43,440 nt of DNA. It comes from Bacillota bacterium. Its GTDB lineage: Bacteria; Bacillota; Clostridia; Lachnospirales; Lachnospiraceae. Shown piece by piece: positions 8,081-15,784 of the stretch. The notes under the pieces were generated by a model that searched no databases, was not told where the DNA came from, and was given only the letters and a program-made list of their open reading frames with translations. Within the stretch, counting starts at the first letter, position 1. Each line of letters starts with the position of its first letter. The position numbers and the translations under genes are program-made. The stretch spans positions 1 through 43,440 of the forward strand of contig JAEZUR010000106.1 of NCBI GenBank assembly GCA_023420935.1, in the 5' to 3' direction.

Positions 8081-8342
8081 GCTGGTTCGGGTGTTATAAG
8101 TCTGTCACAGACTATACTAAGGAAAACTGCTGCATATGGTTTCGTTTGTGCAGACCGGCTGACGACGGCTGTTTTTATTTGCGTTGAGACTCAGGTAAAA
8201 ATGACGCCTGCTTATGCGGCATTTTTACTACGCCTTGAGGCTCATAAGCAAATATGCCTAGGAGGGAAAGGCAATCAAACAAAACCATATACAGCCGTTT
8301 TCCAATCACAACCTTCATCAGACTTATAACACCCGAACCAGC
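8081..8342 (+). repeat. Palindromic structured repeat, copy B (long arms)
   Basis: Longest copy, 262 bases. Outer arms of 24 bases (8081-8104 and 8319-8342) are perfectly complementary. After an unpaired stretch, a second arm segment GGAAAACTGCTGCATATGG pairs with 8281-8302 with few mismatches. The conserved blocks GACCGGCTGACGACGGCTG (8153-8171) and GCCTAGGAGGGAAAGGCAA (8256-8274) enclose the middle stem TATTTGC/GCAAATA and a top hairpin nearly identical to that of copy A. It lies in the leader of the LysR gene, in the same direction. Confidence 0.85.
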
Positions 8343-8384
8343 CTCAACCCAGCCTCAACAACATTAATTATAAAGGAGTAAATC

Positions 8385-9296
8385 ATGGAATCCAATTTAT
8401 CTTTATACCGCATCTTTCACACCGTAGCAACCCACGGCAATATCTCAAAAGCCGCCAAAGAATTGTACATCAGTCAGCCAGCTATCAGTAAAGCAATCAG
8501 TAAACTGGAAGAAAATCTTCAGGTCACTTTATTTATTCGCAGTTCAAGAGGAGTAACCTTAACAGAGGAAGGGCAATTATTATTCAAGCACACGGCAACT
8601 GCATTTTTGGCAATCAGCCAAGGAGAAGAAACCATTAAACAAATGAATGATCTAGGAATTGGCCATATTCGCATCGGAGTTAGTACAACCTTGTGTAAAT
8701 ATTTATTATTGCCGTATTTAAAACATTTCATAGAGAAATATCCACATATCAAGATCACCATTGAATGCCAATCCACCTTTCATACATTAAAGGCTCTTGA
8801 AGATGGTGCCATTGATATCGGATTGATCGGCCAAACCGATCATATGAAAGAATTAGATTTTCATCCTATTCAGGAGATAGAAGATATCTTTGTTGCAACC
8901 AATATGTATCTAGATAATTTAAAAGTGCGAGAAGGCGCAGATCAGAAGGATATTTTCTCTACTGCCAATTTAATGCTGTTGGATAAGGAAAATATAACCC
9001 GAGTATATATCGATGATTATTTTAAAAAGAATGAAATTGAAACCAATCAAATCTTAGAGATTAGCAATATGGATTTATTAATTGAATTTGCTAAAATAAG
9101 TTTAGGAGTTGCTTGCGTGATAAAGGAATTTGTATTAGATGATATCAAAAAAGGTAGCTTAACTCAGCTACCTTTGGATGTTTCGGTTCCGAAACGACAG
9201 GTGGGGTTTGTGTATTCCACCCATGGTTATCTAAGTGATTCTGTTCATAAGTTCATTGATTTCTATAAGAACGTAGATTTTCCTACTGTCCAGTAG
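8385..9296 (+). CDS. LysR-family transcriptional regulator
   Basis: A 303-residue DNA-binding regulator. Residues 1-60 form the winged helix-turn-helix (HGNISKAAKELYISQPAISK and the following KLEENLQVTLFIRSSRGVTLT). Residues 90-295 form the periplasmic-binding-like effector domain (IGHIRIGVSTTLCKYLLLPY). An AAAGGAG box lies 6 bases before the ATG. It is divergent from leuCD, and a LysR-type palindrome lies at the leuC promoter, so it probably controls leuCD in response to a leucine-pathway intermediate or branched-chain amino acid; the effector is not deducible. Its 3' end overlaps the dut 3' end by 14 bases on the opposite strand. Confidence 0.93.
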   Translation: MESNLSLYRIFHTVATHGNISKAAKELYISQPAISKAISKLEENLQVTLFIRSSRGVTLTEEGQLLFKHTATAFLAISQGEETIKQMNDLGIGHIRIGVSTTLCKYLLLPYLKHFIEKYPHIKITIECQSTFHTLKALEDGAIDIGLIGQTDHMKELDFHPIQEIEDIFVATNMYLDNLKVREGADQKDIFSTANLMLLDKENITRVYIDDYFKKNEIETNQILEISNMDLLIEFAKISLGVACVIKEFVLDDIKKGSLTQLPLDVSVPKRQVGFVYSTHGYLSDSVHKFIDFYKNVDFPTVQ

Positions 9297-9726
9297 AACC
9301 AAAACCACCTACTCCTCGAAGGGTATCTTCCAATTGATCTACTTCCATATACTCAGCTACAAGGTATGGTGTGATAACCATCTGGGCAATACGCTCGCCG
9401 GGCTCTACCATAGCTTCTACGGTTCCGTGATTGTGTAGTGCCACCATAACTTCTCCACGATAATCGGAATCCACTACCCCAACTTTGTTGGCTGGTGCTA
9501 ACCCTTTTTTACTCGCCAATCCACTTCTTGCATAAATAAGTCCTGCATAGCCAACTGGAACTTCCATAGCTATGCCGGTTTTAACAAGATAGGTCTCACC
9601 TGGTTTTATTGTAACTGCATTCTCTAAACAAGCATATAAATCTGCACCTGCAGAAAATTCTGTTCCATAAGTTGGAATACTTGCAGTTTTATTTAATTTT
9701 TTTAATCTAACTTGTGCTTTTAACAT
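9283..9726 (-). CDS. dut: dUTP diphosphatase (dUTPase)
   Basis: Hydrolyses dUTP to dUMP and diphosphate, keeping uracil out of DNA and feeding dTMP synthesis. The 147-residue length matches the homotrimeric family. All five family motifs are visible in order: AGADLYA, YARSGLASKKGLAPAN, GVVDSDYRGEV, PGERIAQMV and the C-terminal RGVGGFGSTGQ arm that closes over the active site. Its own promoter stands about 60 bases upstream. Its 3' end converges with the LysR gene, overlapping it by 14 bases. Confidence 0.97.
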   Translation of the reverse strand: MLKAQVRLKKLNKTASIPTYGTEFSAGADLYACLENAVTIKPGETYLVKTGIAMEVPVGYAGLIYARSGLASKKGLAPANKVGVVDSDYRGEVMVALHNHGTVEAMVEPGERIAQMVITPYLVAEYMEVDQLEDTLRGVGGFGSTGQ

Positions 9727-9788
9727 TTTTGTTTCCTTTCGGTATGTTTATTCCCATGCGGGTATATTATCTTTTTTGTCTCTCTGAA

Positions 9789-9817
9789 ATTATAAAATAA
9801 TTAAATAAAGAATGCAA
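9789..9817 (-). promoter_or_regulatory. dut promoter
   Basis: TTGCAT (9817-9812) and TATAAT (9794-9789) on the minus strand with a 17-base spacer. It lies in the 136 bases between recQ and dut, so dut can be transcribed independently of recQ. Confidence 0.7.
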
Positions 9818-9862
9818 GGTATTCTAAGCCTCGTTTCCAATCTACCATTCTAAGTTTCTATC

Positions 9863-12130
9863 CTAACTTTCTATAGTCAAGATATCTCCCCAGTTACCCA
9901 GTAGATTATCAACTATAAACCTCTGAGCTTCTTCACTAAAACGAAGAACGCTATATTCTCTTCCAATCTTGCTCATTCTTATTTCTGCAGTTATGCCAAT
10001 CGCATTTCCCTTATCAAGAATTACCGTTTGGTACTGTTGTTCCTTAATGATTTGCTCTTTTTCCAGTTGTCTCATGATACTTACTCCAGAAATACGTTTC
10101 ATACTTTTCTCATCTCTAAGTTCATTCATTTGGTTTACCAGTTCGCCGAGGAGACTATTTTGAGAATAAATAAGTTGATTCGCCATTTCCTTTGTTAAAC
10201 AAAATTCCGATTTCTTCTTTTTCACTCTGCCACTTAATTCACTAGGGCACTGTTCCTGAAGAACAACCTCCGTATCATAGCTATATGATTCGTTTAATCC
10301 ATCGGTACAAGTTAAAATACACTCTATAAATCGTTCTCCATATCGCTCATATTTATTCTCACCAACACCAGATACTTGTAGAATTTCTTGCTTATTCCGT
10401 GGCAATTTAACACACATATCAACTAAGGATTTATCCGAGAAAATGATATATGGAGGCATGTTTTCTTCTTTCGCAATGGTCAATCTTAATTCACGTAGCT
10501 GATCAAACAAATCCAGTCCTTTGGAAGTTAATATATCCGATTTTCTCTGTTTTCCACTACCTCTTGTTGAACTTGCTGATTCTACCTCCGGTGAACATCT
10601 CATTATAATTTCCTTGCTTCCCTCTACGATTTCCTTAGTACCAGAATTAAGTTTTAGCAAAGCATATTTATCTTTTGTAACATGTAGATATTGTTCCATT
10701 AACATATAATGAACGATTTGCTTAAGTCTCCCCTCTGAAAGTTCAGATCGTTTCCCATAGCTTAGTAGTTTATCCACACCATACGACGTAAGCTTCGCTT
10801 TTCTCTCACCACGTAACGTCCCCACAATGACATTCAATCCGTATCTTTGCCCAGATTCCATTATGCAGTAAACAATATCTTTACAAATATCTGTTACATC
10901 TATCTGTTCAAATTTCGTTAAGCAACTGGAACAATTACCACAACTCCCATTACCAAAATCTCCAAAATAATTCAATATATATTCTCGCAAACAATTTTTT
11001 GTCATACAATAATAACTCATTTGTCTTAGACGTTCTTCATCTCGTTGTTGTATTACTGCTAGATCATCCGATGATAATTCCTGATTTTGTTCGCTGCTAT
11101 GTATTAGAAATTGATTCACCACCACATCCTGTGGCGAATAGAGTAAAATACATTCTGCTGGTTCCCCATCTCTACCTGCTCTGCCCGCTTCCTGATAATA
11201 ATTTTCTATACTTTGTGGCATATTGTAATGAAGGATATATCTTACATTTGACTTGTCAATACCCATACCAAATGCATTGGTTGCTACAATAATTGGTTTT
11301 GTATCATAAATAAATGCATCCTGATTAGTTTGTCTTTCCCCATTGGAAAGCCCTGCATGATACTTTGTAACAGGTAATCCACGTGACAGTAAAAGCTCAT
11401 GGATTTTATCCACATTTTTTCTAGTTGCACAATAGATTATGCCACTCTCTTCCCGATGCTTATCAATATACTGAAGTAGTACCTCTTCTTTTTTCCTTGG
11501 TGTCTGCACATCAAAATATAGGTTTTTCCGATCAAATCCCGTGAGCAATACCTTGGGATCCTTTAATCCTAAGATACAAACAATGTCATCTTTTACCGTT
11601 TTGGTTGCTGTTGCAGTGAATGCACTCACCACAGGTCGTATTGGCAATTGTTTTATGAATGTTACAATTTTTAAGTAACTAGGTCTAAAATCTTGACCCC
11701 ACTGAGAAATACAATGTGCCTCATCAATGGTTACCATTGCTATAGGGCTGTTCATAGCAAACTCCAGAAACAGTGTTGTTTCCAATCGTTCCGGCGCCAC
11801 ATAAATAATCTTATATTGTCCATTCTTTGCATTGGACAAAGCTGTTGCAATCTGGCGTTCTGTTAATGAACTATTGATATACGCAGCATGAATACCCGCC
11901 TGATTCAGCGATGAAACTTGATCTTTCATAAGAGATATTAACGGTGATATTACAATTGTAATCCCATCCATAACGAGTGCCGGCACCTGGTAACAAATGG
12001 ATTTACCCGCACCTGTTGGCATGATGCCTAATACATCTTGTCCACTTAGAATACTGGATATTAGCATTTCCTGTCCGTCTCGGTAACTATCATATCCAAA
12101 ATACTTTTTTAGAATTTCTAAATCTGTCAA
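9863..12130 (-). CDS. recQ: RecQ-type ATP-dependent DNA helicase
   Basis: 3'-5' DNA helicase of recombination and replication-fork repair, 755 residues. Domains in order: DEAH helicase with Walker A PTGAGKS (K43) and DEAH (136-139); helicase C-terminal lobe with VATNAFGMGIDKSNVRYILH and QEAGRAGRDGEPAE; zinc-binding cysteines around residues 375-405 (CMTKNCLREYI, CGNCSSC); RQC winged helix; an HRDC domain near 535-610; and a helical C-terminal tail of about 140 residues that I do not recognise. The reading frame starts with TTG at 12130, preceded by AAGGAG 10 bases away; no ATG occurs before the helicase core, so a TTG start is likely. It lies downstream of nrdDG after a terminator. Confidence 0.95.
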   Translation of the reverse strand: MTDLEILKKYFGYDSYRDGQEMLISSILSGQDVLGIMPTGAGKSICYQVPALVMDGITIVISPLISLMKDQVSSLNQAGIHAAYINSSLTERQIATALSNAKNGQYKIIYVAPERLETTLFLEFAMNSPIAMVTIDEAHCISQWGQDFRPSYLKIVTFIKQLPIRPVVSAFTATATKTVKDDIVCILGLKDPKVLLTGFDRKNLYFDVQTPRKKEEVLLQYIDKHREESGIIYCATRKNVDKIHELLLSRGLPVTKYHAGLSNGERQTNQDAFIYDTKPIIVATNAFGMGIDKSNVRYILHYNMPQSIENYYQEAGRAGRDGEPAECILLYSPQDVVVNQFLIHSSEQNQELSSDDLAVIQQRDEERLRQMSYYCMTKNCLREYILNYFGDFGNGSCGNCSSCLTKFEQIDVTDICKDIVYCIMESGQRYGLNVIVGTLRGERKAKLTSYGVDKLLSYGKRSELSEGRLKQIVHYMLMEQYLHVTKDKYALLKLNSGTKEIVEGSKEIIMRCSPEVESASSTRGSGKQRKSDILTSKGLDLFDQLRELRLTIAKEENMPPYIIFSDKSLVDMCVKLPRNKQEILQVSGVGENKYERYGERFIECILTCTDGLNESYSYDTEVVLQEQCPSELSGRVKKKKSEFCLTKEMANQLIYSQNSLLGELVNQMNELRDEKSMKRISGVSIMRQLEKEQIIKEQQYQTVILDKGNAIGITAEIRMSKIGREYSVLRFSEEAQRFIVDNLLGNWGDILTIES

Positions 12131-12245
12131 ATACTGTTCTCTCCTTGATTTTTTTGTGATTTCCTCTTATTATATAACACTTTTTGTAATCAAGAAAGAA
12201 GTTTATGTAAATTTTATACATTATTTCTTTCATACAACAAAAGGA

Positions 12246-12275
12246 ATGGCAGTGCTCTAATTCGAACTCTGCCAT
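12246..12275 (-). terminator. Terminator after nrdG
   Basis: ATGGCAG and CTGCCAT form a 7-base stem at 12246-12275, and inner bases extend it. On the minus strand it is followed by TTCCTTTTG. It separates nrdDG from recQ. Confidence 0.6.
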
Positions 12276-12293
12276 CTCCTATGTTTACAAAAT

Positions 12294-12818
12294 TTATTTC
12301 TCATCCCATAAAACAATTTCACCTTGTTTTATGGATTCTTTAACTAAAATAATTCGTTGATTGGAAGATCCTCTGAACCGCAAACTTAAATTCTTCTGTT
12401 CTTCTACAAATTTACCGTCTACCAAAACATCTATATTGCTAATTAATTCTCTTGTTTCTGTCCATTGCTCATACATTCTTGCAAGAATGTCCTTCTCAAA
12501 GTCATAGCCCGTATAGCACCAAATCGATTTCTCTGGATATAACTCTCTTACTTTGCGAACAAATGGTAATAGTCCCCTTTGGTTAATCTGTTCAAAGGGT
12601 TCTCCACCAAGTAACGTTAAGCCAGCTATATAATCTGGTCTTAAACTTTCTAGTAATTGTGCCATGGTCTCGTCTGTAAACTGTTTCCCATATTGAAAAT
12701 CCCACGCCACTTCATTAAAACAACCTTTACAGTGGTGGGTACAACCACTGACAAATAAAGATACCCGTATTCCTGGTCCATTGGCCACATCACAGGGCTT
12801 AATCTGTGCGTAATTCAT
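12294..12818 (-). CDS. nrdG: Anaerobic ribonucleotide reductase activating protein
   Basis: Radical-SAM enzyme that installs the glycyl radical on NrdD. At 174 residues it has the family length. The CxxxCxxC cluster motif is C26-T-H-H-C30-K-G-C33, preceded by VANGPGIRVSLFVSG; the SAM-binding TLLGGEPFEQ follows near residue 92, and the strand WCYTGYDFEK near 126-135 is also typical. It is 65 bases downstream of nrdD and surely in the same operon. Confidence 0.97.
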   Translation of the reverse strand: MNYAQIKPCDVANGPGIRVSLFVSGCTHHCKGCFNEVAWDFQYGKQFTDETMAQLLESLRPDYIAGLTLLGGEPFEQINQRGLLPFVRKVRELYPEKSIWCYTGYDFEKDILARMYEQWTETRELISNIDVLVDGKFVEEQKNLSLRFRGSSNQRIILVKESIKQGEIVLWDEK

Positions 12819-12883
12819 GTCTGCTCCTGTCTGCGTTTACCACGCTTAAATTCACCTAAGACTCAATAAAGCCCAAAACTATC

Positions 12884-15010
12884 CTATAAATGAAGGACTC
12901 TAGAATTTATTTCTTTGGTTTTACCTACATTCCAGAAATTCTCACCTAGATAACCACAAGTTCTTCTGGTTACATTCATTTTTGCATGATCTTTATTACC
13001 ACATTGTGGGCACTCCCACTCAAGATTATCATTAATAATAATCTCTCCATCATAACCACACTCATGGCAATAATCTGATTTGGTATTAAATTCTGCATAC
13101 TGAATATTATTGTAAATGTATTTCACTATTTCTTCTAATGCTTCTAAATTGTGTCTCATATTCGGAATCTCTACATAAGAGATTGCTCCTCCTGAAGAAA
13201 TCACTTGGAATTGACTCTCAAAGTCGAATTTATGGAATGCATCAATATTCTCTCGAACATCAACGTGATAGGAATTCGTATAATATCCCTTGTCTGTTAT
13301 ATCCTCAATCACTCCAAATTTCTTTAAATCTATGGATGCAAAACGATAACATAAGGATTCTGCTGGTGTTCCATATAGACCAAATCCAATTCCAGTCTCT
13401 GCCTTCCATGTGTCAGTCGCCTGTCTTAAACGATTCATGAGACGAAGTGCAAATTCTAATCCTTTTCCTTCGGTTTGGCTAACACCTTTCATTAATTTCG
13501 TTACTTCATAAAGGCCAATATATCCTAATGAAATAGTAGAATAACTTCCGTGTAATAATTTATCTATTTTTTCTCCTTTACCAAGACGAGCAATTGCACC
13601 ATACTGCCAATGAATTGGACTTACATCTGATAAAGTTCCTTCCAACGCAGTATGTCTACACATCAGTGCCTCAAAACATAATGCTAGTCTTTCCTCTAGC
13701 AATTGCCAGAATACTTCTTCTTCTCCATTGGCGATAATCCCAATCTGTGGAAGGTTAAGACTTACAACACCTTGGTTAAATCTTCCTTCAAATTTATATT
13801 CTCCACTTTCATCCTTCCATGGAGTTAAAAAGCTTCGACAGCCCATACAGCTAAATACATTGCCTTCATAATTTTCACGCATTTTCTTAGCCGAAATATA
13901 ATCTGGATATAAGCGTTTAGCGGAACACTGAACAGCTAATTTGGTGATATAATCATATTTGCCTCCATTTAGACAATTGTGTTCATCTAACACATAGATT
14001 AGCTTTGGAAATGCAGGCGTAACATAAACACCTTTCTCATTTTTGATTCCTTCTAAACGTTGTCTTAGCACTTCTTGAATGATCATAGCATTTTCTTCAA
14101 TGTATTCATCATCTTTATCAAGATTTAAAAACAAGGTAACAAAAGGAGATTGTCCATTGGTTGTCATTAACGTATTAATCTGATATTGTATTGTCTGAAC
14201 TCCTGATTTCAATTCATCCTGAAGACGATCTGAAACAAATTGCTCTATAATTTCAGGTTCTACTTTACCGGCATATTTTGTATTGTAGTGATTCTTATAC
14301 TTTTCATAACTTTTTCTTAAATATTTTCCCAAATGCTTAATATCTACAGATTGTCCGCCGTATTGACTGCTGGCAACCGCAGAAATAATCTGCGTCATTA
14401 CAGTACATGCAACTTGAAAACTCCTTGGGCTTTCAATTAACTTACCATTCATTACAGTACCATTATCTAACATATCCTGAATATTGATTAAACAGCAATT
14501 AAAGATTGATTGTAAAAAATAATCTGCATCGTGGAAATGTAGCACGCCATCCTCATGTGCTTTAGAAATCTTCTCTGGCAGTAAGACTCTTCTAGTTAAA
14601 TCCTTAGACACTTCACCAGCAATTAAATCTCTCTGGGTAGAAGCAACAACTGCGTTTTTGTTAGAGTTCTCTTCCATAACATCTTTATTGCTATTCTTAA
14701 TCAAACTCATAATAGAATCATCGGTTGTATTTGCCTTACGAACCAACTCCCTTGTGTAACGATATATAATATAAGTTTTAGCTAGGACATATTTCCCCTG
14801 CGCCATTAACTTTTGTTCGATCATATCTTGAATTTCTTCTACTTGTACGGTATCTCTATTAATACGTTCTATACCATTTACAATATCCTCAATTTTATCC
14901 TCTGCTAATTTCTCATAATCCTCAACTTCAACATTGGCTTTACGAATCGCAACTAAGATTTTACTTCTATCATAATCTGCTATGCGTCCGTCACGTTTAA
15001 TCACTTTCAT
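12884..15010 (-). CDS. nrdD: Anaerobic ribonucleoside-triphosphate reductase
   Basis: Oxygen-sensitive class III enzyme that reduces ribonucleoside triphosphates to deoxyribonucleotides. It has 708 residues. An ATP-cone allosteric domain covers residues 1-90 (MKVIKRDGRIADYDRSKILV). The catalytic barrel includes FSCMGCRSFLTPW. A zinc site with CHECGYDGE and CPQCGN lies near the C-terminus, and the glycyl-radical loop RRTCGYLGENFWNVGKT places the radical at G686. An AAAGGAAGAG box precedes the ATG. The promoter is overlapped by NrdR-type boxes, so expression should rise when deoxynucleotides run low. No aerobic class I or II reductase is seen in the window. Confidence 0.97.
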   Translation of the reverse strand: MKVIKRDGRIADYDRSKILVAIRKANVEVEDYEKLAEDKIEDIVNGIERINRDTVQVEEIQDMIEQKLMAQGKYVLAKTYIIYRYTRELVRKANTTDDSIMSLIKNSNKDVMEENSNKNAVVASTQRDLIAGEVSKDLTRRVLLPEKISKAHEDGVLHFHDADYFLQSIFNCCLINIQDMLDNGTVMNGKLIESPRSFQVACTVMTQIISAVASSQYGGQSVDIKHLGKYLRKSYEKYKNHYNTKYAGKVEPEIIEQFVSDRLQDELKSGVQTIQYQINTLMTTNGQSPFVTLFLNLDKDDEYIEENAMIIQEVLRQRLEGIKNEKGVYVTPAFPKLIYVLDEHNCLNGGKYDYITKLAVQCSAKRLYPDYISAKKMRENYEGNVFSCMGCRSFLTPWKDESGEYKFEGRFNQGVVSLNLPQIGIIANGEEEVFWQLLEERLALCFEALMCRHTALEGTLSDVSPIHWQYGAIARLGKGEKIDKLLHGSYSTISLGYIGLYEVTKLMKGVSQTEGKGLEFALRLMNRLRQATDTWKAETGIGFGLYGTPAESLCYRFASIDLKKFGVIEDITDKGYYTNSYHVDVRENIDAFHKFDFESQFQVISSGGAISYVEIPNMRHNLEALEEIVKYIYNNIQYAEFNTKSDYCHECGYDGEIIINDNLEWECPQCGNKDHAKMNVTRRTCGYLGENFWNVGKTKEINSRVLHL

Positions 15011-15154
15011 TATACTCTTCCTTTCTCACCCAATATATTATCTTTCGTGGGGAAATCCCTCCATTTCTCCAGACGTTATCCTAAGCAACATTGCCGCTTA
15101 TCATAACAAATTATTATAACGGACCTACCAAAGTGCGCTATAATAACATCACTA

Positions 15155-15183
15155 ATTATAGCATGAGAAAAATCAAATGTCTA
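15155..15183 (-). promoter_or_regulatory. nrdDG promoter
   Basis: TAGACA (15183-15178) and TATAAT (15160-15155) on the minus strand with a 17-base spacer. Predicted start about 15148, giving a leader of roughly 138 bases. The downstream NrdR-type box touches the -35 element. Confidence 0.75.
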
Positions 15184-15226
15184 CTAAATATAGTTGAAAA
15201 TTTATTTTCGAAACTATATATTGTGT
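15181..15226. promoter_or_regulatory. Pair of NrdR boxes
   Basis: Two 16-base imperfect palindromes, CTACTAAATATAGTTG (15181-15196) and AAACTATATATTGTGT (15211-15226), are centred 30 bases apart, about three helical turns. This matches the known NrdR pattern (ACACWATATATWGTGT-like boxes in helically phased pairs over the promoters of nrd genes). The proximal box overlaps the -35 box, as expected for a repressor. The nrdR gene itself is not in the window. Confidence 0.8.
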
Positions 15227-15243
15227 TTAGTTCTATTTAATAC

Positions 15244-15282
15244 CAAAAAGAAACCAGCCTACCCAAGAAGGCTGATTTCTCT
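15244..15282 (-). terminator. Probable terminator downstream of dapL
   Basis: The hairpin AGAAATCAGCCT...AGGCTGGTTTCT, read on the minus strand, is followed by a TTTTT-containing tract. It lies about 500 bases after the dapL stop codon, beyond repeat C and the coding-like remnant. It could also stop plus-strand transcription. Confidence 0.55.
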
Positions 15283-15303
15283 ACGTTTTAACATATGTAA
15301 TAA

Positions 15304-15489
15304 AAAAATATTAGGTACAAAAGAAGACGATGTCCTAGATTTCGTGAACAATATCTAGATGAAAACTGGAAAGCTAAATATATAACCGCATGCGCTATCG
15401 GTGAAAGCACAAATACTAGACAATTATACATTGTTATAGAAAAATATAAGATAAATAATAATCAAGTTCTCAACAACAGCAAAATATAA
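15304..15489 (+). pseudogene. Possible gene remnant, unrecognised
   Basis: An open frame of about 60 codons without an ATG, bounded by stop codons at 15301 and 15487. Its translation looks coding-like (FREQYLDENWKAKYITACA, then TRQLYIVIEKYKINN, rich in aromatic and charged residues), unlike random AT-rich DNA. I cannot name the family. It may be the decayed end of a gene whose start has been lost, next to repeat C. Chance remains a real possibility. Confidence 0.3.
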
Positions 15490-15558
15490 TCCTGATTACA
15501 GATATGTTTATAACATCATTGAAACCTAATTACAGTTTTGTTCACGAAAACGCAGATG

Positions 15559-15746
15559 CATGAATCTGGTTGCAGATAGATTCAGCTTGGTCAGACCGGC
15601 TGACGACGGCTGCTTATATTCGACTTGAGACTCAAGAAAAAACGGTGCCCACTTAAGCACCGTTTTTTCTATGTTTTGAGGCTCAAAAGCGAATATGCCT
15701 AGGAAGGTAAGGCGACCAAATGAATCTATCTGCAACCAGATTCATG
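15559..15746 (+). repeat. Palindromic structured repeat, copy C
   Basis: 188 bases, exactly the length of copy A, with perfectly complementary 26-base arms (15559-15584 and 15721-15746) that differ in the middle from those of copy A. It has the conserved blocks GACCGGCTGACGACGGCTG (15594-15612) and GCCTAGGAAGGTAAGGCGA (15697-15715), the middle stem TATTCG/CGAATA with TGAG/CTCA, and a top hairpin AGAAAAAACGGTGC/GCACCGTTTTTTCT that is completely different from that of A and B yet perfectly paired. It lies 38 bases beyond the dapL stop codon, in opposite orientation. Confidence 0.87.
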
Positions 15747-15784
15747 AACACAACCTTCCCCGACCAACGCCCTTTATTTTTTAT

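Noticed and set aside
4757..8171. Hammerhead ribozyme core CTGACGA in repeat copies A-C
   Set aside because: The required GAAA partner and stem order are absent, and copy D has CTGAGAG instead.
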